NCBI GenBank assembly: GCA_949825045.1
Contig: OX463807.1
Span: 36,166,749 to 36,230,748, forward strand
Source of the DNA: Argyresthia goedartella
Taxonomy: Eukaryota > Arthropoda > Insecta > Lepidoptera > Argyresthiidae
Direction of reading: 5' to 3'
DNA: 64,000 nucleotides
This document shows positions 55,740 through 64,000 of the stretch, one piece after another; positions within the stretch are counted from its first letter, which is position 1, and every line of letters begins with the position of its first letter. A model generated the notes under the pieces. That model searched no databases and had not been told where the DNA came from. It saw only the letters and a list, made by a program, of their open reading frames with translations. The translations under genes were made by a program, and so were the position numbers.

Positions 55740-56023
55740 AGATAATTTTGTAGTATACGTACGCGCCAATGTCGTTATCATGAAATTTTATCGTCTTGTA
55801 CATTTCTTAGGTAATGACTTGATTACCTACCCATTATAATCGTAACACTTTGGTCGACAAGACCCCAAGCGATAAGGAAGTATCGATCAACCTGTCGATA
55901 GTTAACCAAGATTTTTTACCTAAAGATCTGATAAAAGTGCGTATAATTTATAAAATGCTTTCTGATAAATTAACATGAGGCCTTTTTATAATTGCTGTTA
56001 TGATAAAAGGGTTTAACGGATAA
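55740..56023 (+). promoter_or_regulatory. GATAA motif cluster upstream of gene 2
   Basis: GATAA occurs at 55741, 55871, 55930, 55964, 56002 and 56019; four of the six fit WGATAR. GATA factors drive many insect midgut genes, so this is a plausible enhancer or proximal promoter. AT-rich sequence makes chance hits common. Confidence 0.35.
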
Positions 56024-56284
56024 ATATTGACCTATTAACCCCGAAAGGTGTTTTAATTTCATAGTTATTTACTAAATTATCTAACTTCGCATTGGTTTAT
56101 GGGTTAGTAAAGTAATATCGTTACATAGTGTCGTCGCTAAGCCATTAATTTAAAACACCACCACTAATGAGATTTGAATTATGAGATACCCATAAGATAT
56201 TATAAATCAATGATCGATATAGGCGTTACCTATAGATATTCAGCTTCTCTGATGAAGGATTTATTCGCGAGGTTCTTCTTACGG

Positions 56285-56320
56285 ATATAATTTTTGATGT
56301 TCGTCACTTGATTTTCATCA
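56285..56320 (+). promoter_or_regulatory. Candidate core promoter of gene 2
   Basis: TATAA at 56285 is followed about 30 nt later by a TCATCATT initiator-like motif, giving a very short leader to the ATG at 56336. The alternative reading is a 5'UTR intron ending at 56335. Confidence 0.3.
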
Positions 56321-56335
56321 TTATATGCTTGTCAG

Positions 56336-56868
56336 ATGGCGCCCTTGACAAATCTGGCGCTCTCCCTGGCCTGCTTAGCCACAGCCTGGGCAACACCCAC
56401 CGTCCCGACCAGAAACACCATCTCCTTTGAGGAGACTCTACAGGGAGAGGTCTTCGAAAACGTCGACATTTTCAACCAACTTCGTGATGACGAGGCCTCC
56501 GTCTACCGTCTGCCGACTACAACCCGACCAAGCCACTACACAATCCTCTGGGCTATCGACTTCACCGGCTTCACCTTTGTTGGGACTGTTGCGATTGAAC
56601 TCCAAGCCACGGAGGCAGAAGTCAATGAGATCGTCATCCACAGTGAAGACTTACTCATTAGCACCTTCTCGCTGACTTTAGGCACCACGCCAGTACCTGT
56701 CACCATGGTCGCGCAACCTGAATACGATTTCTTGAGGTTCCAACTGCAGAACAATGTGGTATTGGCAACCAATCAGACTTATACGCTCTCCATCAGCTTC
56801 GAAGCGCCACTGCGCAACGACATGTATGGTATCTACAGGAGTTGGTTCAGAGACGATAATACTACAAG
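56336..56868 (+). CDS. APN: Gene 2 exon 1
   Basis: Signal peptide and start of the N-terminal domain ([16 protein letters not shown] to [14 protein letters not shown]). The donor is GTAAGA, phase 2. The ATG directly follows ttgtcag, so a 5'UTR intron ending exactly at the ATG is possible. Confidence 0.92.
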
Positions 56869-59800
56869 GTAAGACTGAAATAAATTCACAATATCATTCT
56901 TGTCCTAAGTTGATCCTTCAGCACAATGAAAGGCATTTATTTGGAGATACCTTGTTATGCAGAATAAACATGCTCGTCATAATTATCTTGATTATTTATC
57001 ACCCTATTGTAATACACAAATATGTCAATTATGTTCACCAGGTGGATGGCATCTACTCAGTACCAGGCTACGTCAGCTCGTAAAGCCTTCCCTTGCTACG
57101 ACGAACCGTCCTTCAAGGCCATATTCGACATCACCATCCGACGGCCTCTAGCCTACAGGAGCTGGTCTAACACAAGAATCGCTAACACAACTACCGTTAT
57201 ATTGTTTGTAATCTTATTTATCATTTAATTTAGGTAGTTTGACTTTACAGTAGCCTAGAGGACAGAAATCGAAGTAGATCTTCATCCAACTAGCCCGAAA
57301 ACATATAGGTACTTTTTAGAAAGTGGACCCGAACTCTAGGAGTCCGAAATTAGACTTGTGTTATGTCTATAAAGTTGCCTATACTCAATATATCAATTAG
57401 TTCACTATAATAAGCTACCATAACATGATATTAAGGTATGTGCTGTTAAAAGATAAGCCAGGTCATTTGAATGTTTTACATTTCTACAGAAACACGCAAG
57501 ATGACATCTACTATCCCACCCCGTACATGTCCACTTACCTAATCGCCATCATCGTCGCCGAATACGACGCCGTCGAAGCCTTAAATGCAAACGGGAGTGT
57601 CATGTACGAGGTCATTGCCAGACCCAGTGCCATCAGCGCGGGTCAAGGGCAGTACGCGTTCGACGTTGGCCAGGAGCTCTTGGCTGAGATGAGCAACCAC
57701 ACCGGGATAGATTTCTACAGTGTTGATGCTAATTTGAAGATGACTCAAGCCGCCATTCCTGACTTCTCTGCTGGCGCTATGGAGAACTGGGGTCTGCTGA
57801 CATACAGGTCTGAAAATGATCTGATCGCTGATGATCAGGCACATACATTTTTATGGCTCCAGCAATACTCTGTATCGCGGGAACCAGAAGCAATGCTGTC
57901 AATAGTCTATAGTCAAATTTCTTTATTACTGTAGATAATTAATAATTAATACTTAACAAACGTAATTTTTGCCTCTTCTCTACATTGAACTACTATGGGA
58001 AAGAAAGGCGTAGAAACTCCCACAGATTGATTTTAAGATCTCTTTTAAAAATTGGTTGAGCTTAACTAATACAAATTTTACAATATTAATAATTATAATG
58101 AATAAGCAGGAATAAATAATTACAAGCCAGCTTAACTCCATACAGTACCTTCATTTAAGTAATCTTAAACATTGTTATATCCCTTTTTTGACATAGTCGC
58201 TTTAGCATGCATTTTGTACCCGTACTCACAACGGACAGTCTAAATTCATCTCCATTTGAAGCAGAGACTTTATTAAAAAATAACACTAGCGTCAGTAATG
58301 TATATTTAAAATTTCATCATGTATATCCCCAGGACATTGTCAAAACGTTTAAATTACTTAACTTAAAAAATACGGGAGACCTGTGGGGTATATCAGTCAA
58401 AGTCATTGGTTCAGTAATTCTAGTTATAGCCCCACACTTAGCTTATATATTCAATAAATGTGTTGACGATGGGGATTTTCCAGACCTCATGAAACACAGT
58501 AAACTTATACCGCTGTTCAAATCGGGAGATAAGGGCGATCCTTCAAATTTCAGACCAATATCTGTTCTTCCAACACTAAGTAAAATATTTGAAAAGATTA
58601 TACTCAATCAAATGCTCTCACACTTCAACCGTACAAAACAACTCCACGCTAAACAATATGGTTTCACTAGGGGTAAATCGACTACGGATGCAGGTATTTC
58701 CCTTGTATCTCATATTTATTCTGCATGGGAGGCCGCACAGGATGCTATCGGAGTTTTTTGCGACCTGTCGAAGGCGTTTGATTGTGTTGATCATAATACG
58801 CTATTAATTAAATTAAATCATTACGGAGTTAGAAATAAAGCGTTGGATCTACTAAGATCATACCTAAGCAATAGAATTCAAAAGGCAGAAGTTAACGGCG
58901 TAAAATCTGATGGATCGGGTGTTAAAATTGGCGTTCCACAAGGTTCCATATTAGGCCCTTTCTTATTCCTGGTATATATTAATGATCTGCCTTTCATGGT
59001 GGAGAAATTAACTGACATAGTGTTGTTTGCTGATGATACTTCAATGGTCTTCAAAATTGAAAGACAAAAAGGAGATTTTGATGATGTTAATGGTGTATTG
59101 TCTTTAACCTTGAATTGGTTCACAGTTAATAATTTATTGTTAAACGCTGGTAAAACCAAGTGTATCAAATTCTCACTTCCAAATGTCAGGCAAGTTGAGA
59201 CCAGTTTGGTGTTAGACAACAGCACGTTAGAATTGGTAAATGATACGAAGTTTCTTGGAATAACCATTGATAGTAAATTGCAGTGGGGACCCCACATAGA
59301 TAAATTGGCTGGTAAATTAAGTTCTGCGGCTTACGCTGTTAGGAACATCAGACAAAGCACGGATGTGGCTACATCTAGGCTAGTATATTTTAGTTACTTT
59401 CATAGTGTGATGTCCTATGGTATCTTGTTGTGGGGGAAAGCAGCGGATATTCAAACTATTTTTATTTTACAGAAAAGAGCTATTCGAGCAATTTATAATT
59501 TAAAACGAACAGACTCCTTAAGAGAGCTTTTTAAAGAAATTGACATACTAACAGTAGCTAGTCAATTTATTTTCGAAAATATAATGTATGTACGCAAGAA
59601 CCTTACAACATTTTCCAAACTTAGCGACAGCTGTAATGTTAACCTAAGAAATAATCACAGACTATGTGCGCCCCGTTTTAGACTCGCGAAGGTTAGCAAT
59701 TCTTTCAAGGGTCAGTGCATTCTCTACTACAATAAGATACCTCTGGAGATTTTGAAATTGCCATTTGAGCAATTTAAAAAGCATGTTAAAGCGACTTTGT

Positions 59801-62800
59801 CGAAAAAGGGATATTACAATGTTCAAGATTACTTAAATGACAGGACTGTATGGGGTTAATCTGGCTCAACATAGACCTTGCTGTTAATAATTTTGTAATT
59901 ATTTATTCCTGCTTATTAATCATAACAATTAAATTTTTCATATTTGTATTAGTTAAGCACAACCTATTTTTAAAAGAGATCTAAAAATAAATCTGTGGGA
60001 GTTTCTACGCCCTTCTTCTCCCACAGTGGTCCAATGTAGAGAAGAGGCAAAAAATGACGTTTGCTAAGTATATGTAAATATCTAGAGTAAAAAAAAAAAA
60101 AAAAAAAAATTAAAATGGAAATTCGCAGGGAGGCGTACATCCTGTACGACAGCGAGCACACGAGCAACTATTTCCAGCAAGTGATCGCAAACATCCTGTC
60201 GCACGAGATTGCCCACATGTGGTTCGGCAACCTGGTCACCTGCGACTGGTGGGACGTGTTGTGGCTGAACGAGGGCTTCGCGAGATACTACCAGTACTTC
60301 CTCACTCACTGGGTAAGTGTCTTGTTTTGTTTGTCACAGGAATTTGTTTGTTTAATATTTATATGCTCTCTTTATTCGTAACTAACATTTGCTCGTGGCT
60401 AAGCCCGCATTATTTTAGTTTTTTTGTATTTAATATATTTCGAACCAATTGTAAATTTCGAATACTAAGGATAACATTTTAAGGTTGCTTTCACAGTTGT
60501 TAAGGCTTTTCTTTTTTGATTTATAAACTTAAAGTTCCTCTTTATATGCTACATTAGAGGTTCTGCCCTCAAAACAGTCTCCCCTATGATCAATTCCTGC
60601 TGTTTTCAGTGACTGACCCTGAAACTTATTAATTGTCATTGCGAAACAGACCTTAAGAGGGAACTGTAGTCTTTTAAACTCAAATGGGTGCTCCGATGGT
60701 ATAAGTGGTAACCGCGTATATACACTGTTGACCTTGAGCACAGCTAGTAAATACAATGGCCTCTACCACGTTTTTATGTAAGGTTTTTACGCGTAACCAA
60801 GTCCCATTACACAACTTAGGTTGATTGAGATTTCGCGTTAGCATGACTTGAGCACCCACTTTGAGGGTAAGTGCGAGGGACGGTAGACCAGGTGGGTTGA
60901 GTGCATTTTGGAACTCCATAGGATATTTTACAACATCAACTGTATCTACAGACTTGCATTGGTATTTTGCACCTTGAATAACTTCAACAAAAAGTCGTTA
61001 ATGACGGAAGCCTGATCATTTTTAGGAGTCAGAATCGCACGTTTACACAGCCACTCCATGGATTTGCCGTGTAGGTCGTGGACATCTGGATATAGTCGGG
61101 CTATTAGGTTGTCAACAGTTGACACTACTGAGGCTAGATTTGGTGGAATCGTTATCTTCTCTTCACTTTCCGGATATTATCCATTTACTATTTAAGGAAG
61201 AGATCGGAGAATTGTCCAGCGCAAACATTGCCCTTCAAGTGTACCCGCATGTTTTTCTTAAGGTGGAGTTTTTTATTAAGGGCCAAAGATTTGACGCTTT
61301 AATGCAAGATTTAACTTCGTGAGCTCGGGTTCCCCTTGGCACTACCGGCAGAGTCTGACGGAAGTTTATAGCTAACAACACGGTGACTCCACTCATCATG
61401 CTGTCGTATCCTCTGATGTCTTCAAGAGTTCTGTTCAGTGCTTCAAAACCCTTTTTATGCGCCATTATGATTTCGTCCCAAACTATAAGGTTACAATCGC
61501 GCAGTACTTGGGTTGCTTTGAAATGTTGCAGAGTGGAGTTTCGACATGAATAAGATTTAGCGGCAGCTTAAAGGCAGCGTGAGCTGTTTTACCTCCCTCC
61601 AATAGTGTTGCTGCGTTTCCTGACGATGCGACAGCTAAAGCATTGCCACGATTACTCCTTACTTTTGTCAATAGCTAATTGATAAGGAGGGTTTTTCCAC
61701 CAGGAGCATCCAGGAAAAAAAGTTGCCCAACTCCTTTGTCAATATTGCCGAGGATCTGTTGATCGATTAAATGTGAAGCTGTTCATCTGTCAGTAACTTT
61801 TAATTATATAACACCATCTTTTCCAGGGCGCAGGGATGATTGGTCTTCCTCAGGTATTTTCGATTACAAAAAGTTGCTGCAGATCTTTTGCGAAGTTTTG
61901 ATCTGCTTGAGCTAACATTGCATCCTCGATCAATATCAAGCTTCTGTTTTAGTTGACTATGAGCAGCTGCGCACTATCTTGCAAGTTTTTCTCAAGTTGC
62001 TGTTTGATGTCGTCCGAGAGACTGCCTTTGTATTTCTACCAAAGGCTTAAAGGATCAGAGAGTTGACAGAAAACTATCATTATTGTAAAATGCTCTCGCA
62101 GCTTTAAAGGAGATTTGTACAATGCAGTTTCATCTAAATGACTGTCCCAGTTCTTGTCGTCTTCCAGCAATCCAAGGGACTTGCTTGCAGCAAGCTTGCA
62201 AGCTTCTGTTTTAGTCGACTATTAGCAGCTGCGCACTATCTTGCAAGTTTTTCTCAAGTTGCTGTTTGATGTCGTCCGAGAGACTGCCTTTGTATTTCTC
62301 TCAAATTCTTCTGTCATTTATTCGATACTCTATTTCGCGTAATATGGGCCTAGCTCATCGCCGCAATGGAGATATGACATTTTCCTGAAAATCCTTCGTC
62401 AGCAAACCCTTACCACCCCGTGTTATAACACAAATTAAGGTTTTCGTTGAGCATGTCCCCATATTTATTTATGTTTATGTTCATTTATATATATGTATGT
62501 CGCAGTTGATTGGTTAAATTTAACCAATCAACTGCGACATACATATCTGATTTATCAGACACTTAACTAACTCTCTAGACCGTTAATTAAATGCTGACGT
62601 TTAACCAAGTCAATAGCATTTTGATTTCAATAAAGCATCGTCGAAAACGTTTGTCAATCTGTCTTACCGAAAGCCAGCGTGTAGGAAAACAAGATAGCGT
62701 CACGACAACAGCTAATTTGCACAGCTTATATCAGGGCAAAACATTGCGTTAGCTTAGGTGAAGGGTAAAGGAATTGAGCGAAGCGAAGCCCCCATCATCC

Positions 62801-63869
62801 TGCGTGTTGGGTTGAACATGTGAGAACAACAAAAAATACTTAAAATATAAACTTATGTACATATAAAAAAAATATATTGTATATGTCTTGTTGCCTAGGA
62901 ACGTTAAGACAACTCGTTAAACGTTTCGTTCACTCACTTGTCTGACGGAATTTTAGTGACTTGGATACACGTCGGTATTTAATTAAAGGTTCGATTTAAC
63001 CAACCAACTGATAGTTTATAAATATTAAAACGAAATTTGTTTTCAAGGTTGAAGACCACATGGGTCTTGAGACACGTTTCATCACAGAGCAAGTGCACAC
63101 CTCTTTTCTCTCCGACTCGGCCAACAACCCTCACCCTCTCACTAACACTGGCATCGGAAGTCCTGCGGCAGTCAGTGGCATGTTCTCAACACTGTCTTAC
63201 AACAAGGGAGCAGCACTTATTAGGATGACAGAGCACTTGCTCGGATTTGACGTCCATAGGGAGGGGTTGAGGAACTACCTCGTTACTTTGTAAGTGTATT
63301 ATTTTGTTGTCATCATCTATGCCTAGCACAATATGGCAGAGATTTAGTTCATCAATAAGATTTTCAATCGTTTTATGATGATAATGGTGACACTGTTCTA
63401 GTTTATTAAGGCAATCGGCACCTACGAGCACAAACTAAATAAGGTAAACGTCGCGTTGCACCTTTTCATATATTGACTGGCAGAGGTTCCGCAGTACCCA
63501 ATTTTATCCACCACGAGTAATAAATAAATAATACTGCCACGGGTTTCAAAGGACCCAGTTGGATGGCCGACGTAAGCAGGCCTTTTCTCAACAGCGGGAT
63601 CCCTGATGAAAATGATGATGTTGATAATGATTGCTGCAGGTTATTCTCAAGTAATTATAAATTCGACATTTCGCAGCGCCCACCAAACGGTCCTACCTAT
63701 TGACCTCTTCAACTCGCTTCAAGATGCGGCCGTCAGCTCCGGCGCCATCGCTGAGTACGGACCCAACTTCAGCGTCATAGACTACTACAGGTCTTGGACC
63801 GAGGTTGCTGGATTGCCGGTGTTGAATGTTCATGTCAACCATCAGACTGGCGATATGACTATTCAGCAG
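56336..63869 (+). CDS. APN: Gene 2: aminopeptidase N, secreted or GPI-type form, 3' part outside window (6 exons seen)
   Basis: Second M1 aminopeptidase, same strand, starting 7.4 kb after gene 1. Exons: 56336-56868, 57042-57203, 57490-57807, 60129-60312, 63048-63289, 63677-63869; phases match, 544 residues so far, and the reading continues past the window. Seen: a cleavable signal peptide ([19 protein letters not shown], likely cut near residue 19), [21 protein letters not shown] 327-331, HEIAH 363-367, Glu386 and catalytic Tyr450, so all catalytic residues are intact. Known: lepidopteran midgut APNs of this layout end in a GPI signal, digest peptides at the brush border and include Cry-protein binding receptors. 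The GPI end is not visible here and the APN class is not assigned. Intron 3 carries a LINE and intron 4 a Helitron remnant. The exon 2 donor is the least certain junction. Confidence 0.92.
57042..57203 (+). CDS. APN: Gene 2 exon 2
   Basis: Codes for [20 protein letters not shown] onward. The acceptor is ttcaccag. The donor is taken as GTTTGT at 57204 because it alone keeps phase 2 into exon 3 without a stop. The start is sure, the end less so. Confidence 0.82.
57490..57807 (+). CDS. APN: Gene 2 exon 3 (GAMEN exon)
   Basis: Codes for [20 protein letters not shown] through [11 protein letters not shown]. The acceptor is acatttctacag and the donor GTCTGA, phase 2 out, like gene 1 exon 3. Confidence 0.9.
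57815..57900. other. Gene 2 intron 3 start
   Basis: Short unique stretch; ctgtatcgcgggaaccagaa resembles a SINE B body fragment. Confidence 0.4.
57901..58200 (-). mobile_element. LINE 3'UTR, reverse, head-to-head with the next LINE
   Basis: tttttgcctcttctctacat, gtagaaactcccacagattg, ttttaagatctcttttaaaa: reverse complement of the 3'UTR at 59850-60085. Confidence 0.8.
58207..59859 (+). CDS. LINE reverse transcriptase, open through 550 codons
   Basis: RNA-templated DNA synthesis for LINE insertion. Motifs in order: [84 protein letters not shown], the catalytic FADD box at 274-277, [19 protein letters not shown] and the end [17 protein letters not shown]. The first ATG is arbitrary because the element is 5' truncated, so this is an open remnant and not a full protein. 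No inactivating mutation seen, so the insertion is young. Confidence 0.85.
   Translation: MHFVPVLTTDSLNSSPFEAETLLKNNTSVSNVYLKFHHVYPQDIVKTFKLLNLKNTGDLWGISVKVIGSVILVIAPHLAYIFNKCVDDGDFPDLMKHSKLIPLFKSGDKGDPSNFRPISVLPTLSKIFEKIILNQMLSHFNRTKQLHAKQYGFTRGKSTTDAGISLVSHIYSAWEAAQDAIGVFCDLSKAFDCVDHNTLLIKLNHYGVRNKALDLLRSYLSNRIQKAEVNGVKSDGSGVKIGVPQGSILGPFLFLVYINDLPFMVEKLTDIVLFADDTSMVFKIERQKGDFDDVNGVLSLTLNWFTVNNLLLNAGKTKCIKFSLPNVRQVETSLVLDNSTLELVNDTKFLGITIDSKLQWGPHIDKLAGKLSSAAYAVRNIRQSTDVATSRLVYFSYFHSVMSYGILLWGKAADIQTIFILQKRAIRAIYNLKRTDSLRELFKEIDILTVASQFIFENIMYVRKNLTTFSKLSDSCNVNLRNNHRLCAPRFRLAKVSNSFKGQCILYYNKIPLEILKLPFEQFKKHVKATLSKKGYYNVQDYLNDRTVWG
60089..60109 (+). repeat. Poly(A) run of the LINE next to a splice acceptor
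   Basis: 21 A residues ending 19 nt before the exon 4 start at 60129. The sister copy at 36658 has an actttg-repeat tail at this place. Confidence 0.92.
60129..60312 (+). CDS. APN: Gene 2 exon 4 (zinc-site exon)
   Basis: 184 nt coding for [21 protein letters not shown] and [13 protein letters not shown]. The donor is GTAAGT. The acceptor attcgcag has almost no pyrimidine tract because a LINE poly(A) run ends 19 nt upstream. Confidence 0.92.
61937..62037 (+). repeat. 101-bp direct repeat, copy 1
   Basis: Starts caagcttctgttttagttga; repeated at 62199-62299 with two differences. Inside the helicase remnant. Confidence 0.9.
62199..62299 (+). repeat. 101-bp direct repeat, copy 2
   Basis: Starts caagcttctgttttagtcga; second copy, offset 262 bp from the first. 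Confidence 0.9.
62330..62440 (-). mobile_element. SINE family C fragment
   Basis: tactctatttcgcgtaatat, ggcctagctcatcgccgcaa match the middle of family C. Confidence 0.5.
62491..62546. repeat. Perfect 56-bp palindrome
   Basis: Each half, outside to centre, is atatgtatgtcgcagttgat followed by tggttaaa; every base pairs and there is no loop. Adjoins MITE G copy 2. Confidence 0.95.
62547..63006. mobile_element. MITE, family G, copy 2
   Basis: Left arm cagacacttaactaactctc, right arm ggttcgatttaaccaaccaa; core contains gagcgaagcgaagccccc and the tacttaaaatataaact block. Ends ~40 nt before gene 2 exon 5. Confidence 0.75.
63048..63289 (+). CDS. APN: Gene 2 exon 5
   Basis: Codes for [20 protein letters not shown] through [12 protein letters not shown] (catalytic Tyr450) to LRNYLVT. 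The acceptor is ttgttttcaag and the donor GTAAGT, phase 2 out. Confidence 0.92.
63290..63676. other. Gene 2 intron 5
   Basis: A short cgccgcg-free AT-rich intron; ctacgtaagcaggcc-like SINE traces only. Nothing else recognised. Confidence 0.4.
63677..63869 (+). CDS. APN: Gene 2 exon 6 (last exon in window)
   Basis: Codes for [18 protein letters not shown] through [10 protein letters not shown]. The acceptor is atttcgcag and the donor GTGAGA, phase 0. It matches the end of gene 1 exon 6 (SLKQ), so the next exon should begin ERFLL-like beyond the window. Confidence 0.87.
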
Positions 63870-64000
63870 GTGAGACTTCGGGGAAACAAGTTAAAGAAAT
63901 CGAGCGTTTGGCCAGATAGATTGTGCGATAAAATTCTGGTGTATTTTTAAAAATCGCTAGATTAATTTTGCTTCACTTGTATAGCGCTCCAGATTTATGC

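Larger units (their letters stand above)
58207..60109 (+). mobile_element. LINE (CR1/Jockey-like), 5' truncated, in gene 2 intron 3
   Basis: Intact 550-codon RT end followed by a 3'UTR and a 21-base A run at 60089-60109. No endonuclease. Same strand as the APN gene. Confidence 0.88.
60530..62320 (-). pseudogene. Helitron-type PIF1-like helicase remnant in gene 2 intron 4
   Basis: Fragments on the minus strand in helicase order: [13 protein letters not shown] (Walker A, shortened) near 61710; [20 protein letters not shown] near 61670; [20 protein letters not shown] near 61380; [28 protein letters not shown] near 60880; [19 protein letters not shown] near 60650; [10 protein letters not shown] at the end. 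Many frameshifts; the Rep domain is not seen. Helitron ends not located. Confidence 0.8.

Noticed and set aside
57165..57166. Alternative donor for gene 2 exon 2
   Set aside because: Phase fits, but joining to exon 3 creates TGA at the junction.
58207..59859. Host gene for the 550-codon frame
   Set aside because: Clear LINE reverse transcriptase with 3'UTR and A tail.
63641..63650. Alternative acceptor ctgcag for gene 2 exon 6
   Set aside because: Shifts the frame away from the conserved [13 protein letters not shown] reading.

Overview
This window is nuclear DNA of an insect, most probably a moth or butterfly. It holds two tandem, plus-strand, intron-rich M1 aminopeptidase N (APN) genes embedded in dense interspersed repeats: tRNA-like SINEs, LINEs with short tandem-repeat 3' tails, foldback MITEs, a Tc1/mariner-like transposase remnant and a Helitron-type helicase remnant. 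The lepidopteran assignment rests on the APN pair and on repeat types I associate with Lepidoptera; no species is claimed.

Layout. 1-20.7 kb is a gene-poor repeat nest with no convincing host gene: a ~3.3 kb minus-strand LINE (4480-7765) inserted inside an older ~400-bp repeat, several SINEs, and MITEs with clear terminal inverted repeats. 20,757-48,959 is gene 1, a complete APN. I assemble 13 coding exons with GT-AG introns whose phases all match; they sum to 3,000 nt (999 residues plus stop). It has an N-terminal signal anchor (type II membrane protein), GAMEN, HEIAH plus the downstream Glu, the catalytic Tyr, and no GPI-type hydrophobic tail. Its introns carry most of the repeats. 48,960-56,335 is the intergenic spacer: MITEs, the decayed transposase with a (GAG)n-encoded Glu tail, SINEs and LINE 3' ends, then a cluster of GATAA motifs before gene 2. 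56,336 to the window end is gene 2, a second APN with a cleavable signal peptide. Six exons (544 residues) are in view and the 3' end lies outside. By family precedent it should be the GPI-anchored midgut brush-border type.

The two genes share their first intron positions and phases and an identical 184-nt zinc-site exon, but differ in one intron in the next block, as expected for an old tandem duplication. Both would release N-terminal residues from peptides: gene 1 from a type II anchor, gene 2 probably from a lipid anchor on midgut microvilli.

The most interesting local signals are mobile-element ends lying very close to splice sites (a LINE poly(A) run 19 nt before gene 2 exon 4; exon 11 of gene 1 bracketed by SINE sequence), a perfect 56-bp palindrome at 62,491-62,546, MITE families sharing one internal core, and near-identical LINE copies in introns of both APN genes. 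I found no novel multi-gene system, no CRISPR array and no stand-alone RNA gene. Splice sites were predicted by eye from consensus, frame and M1 family knowledge; repeat boundaries are approximate unless stated.
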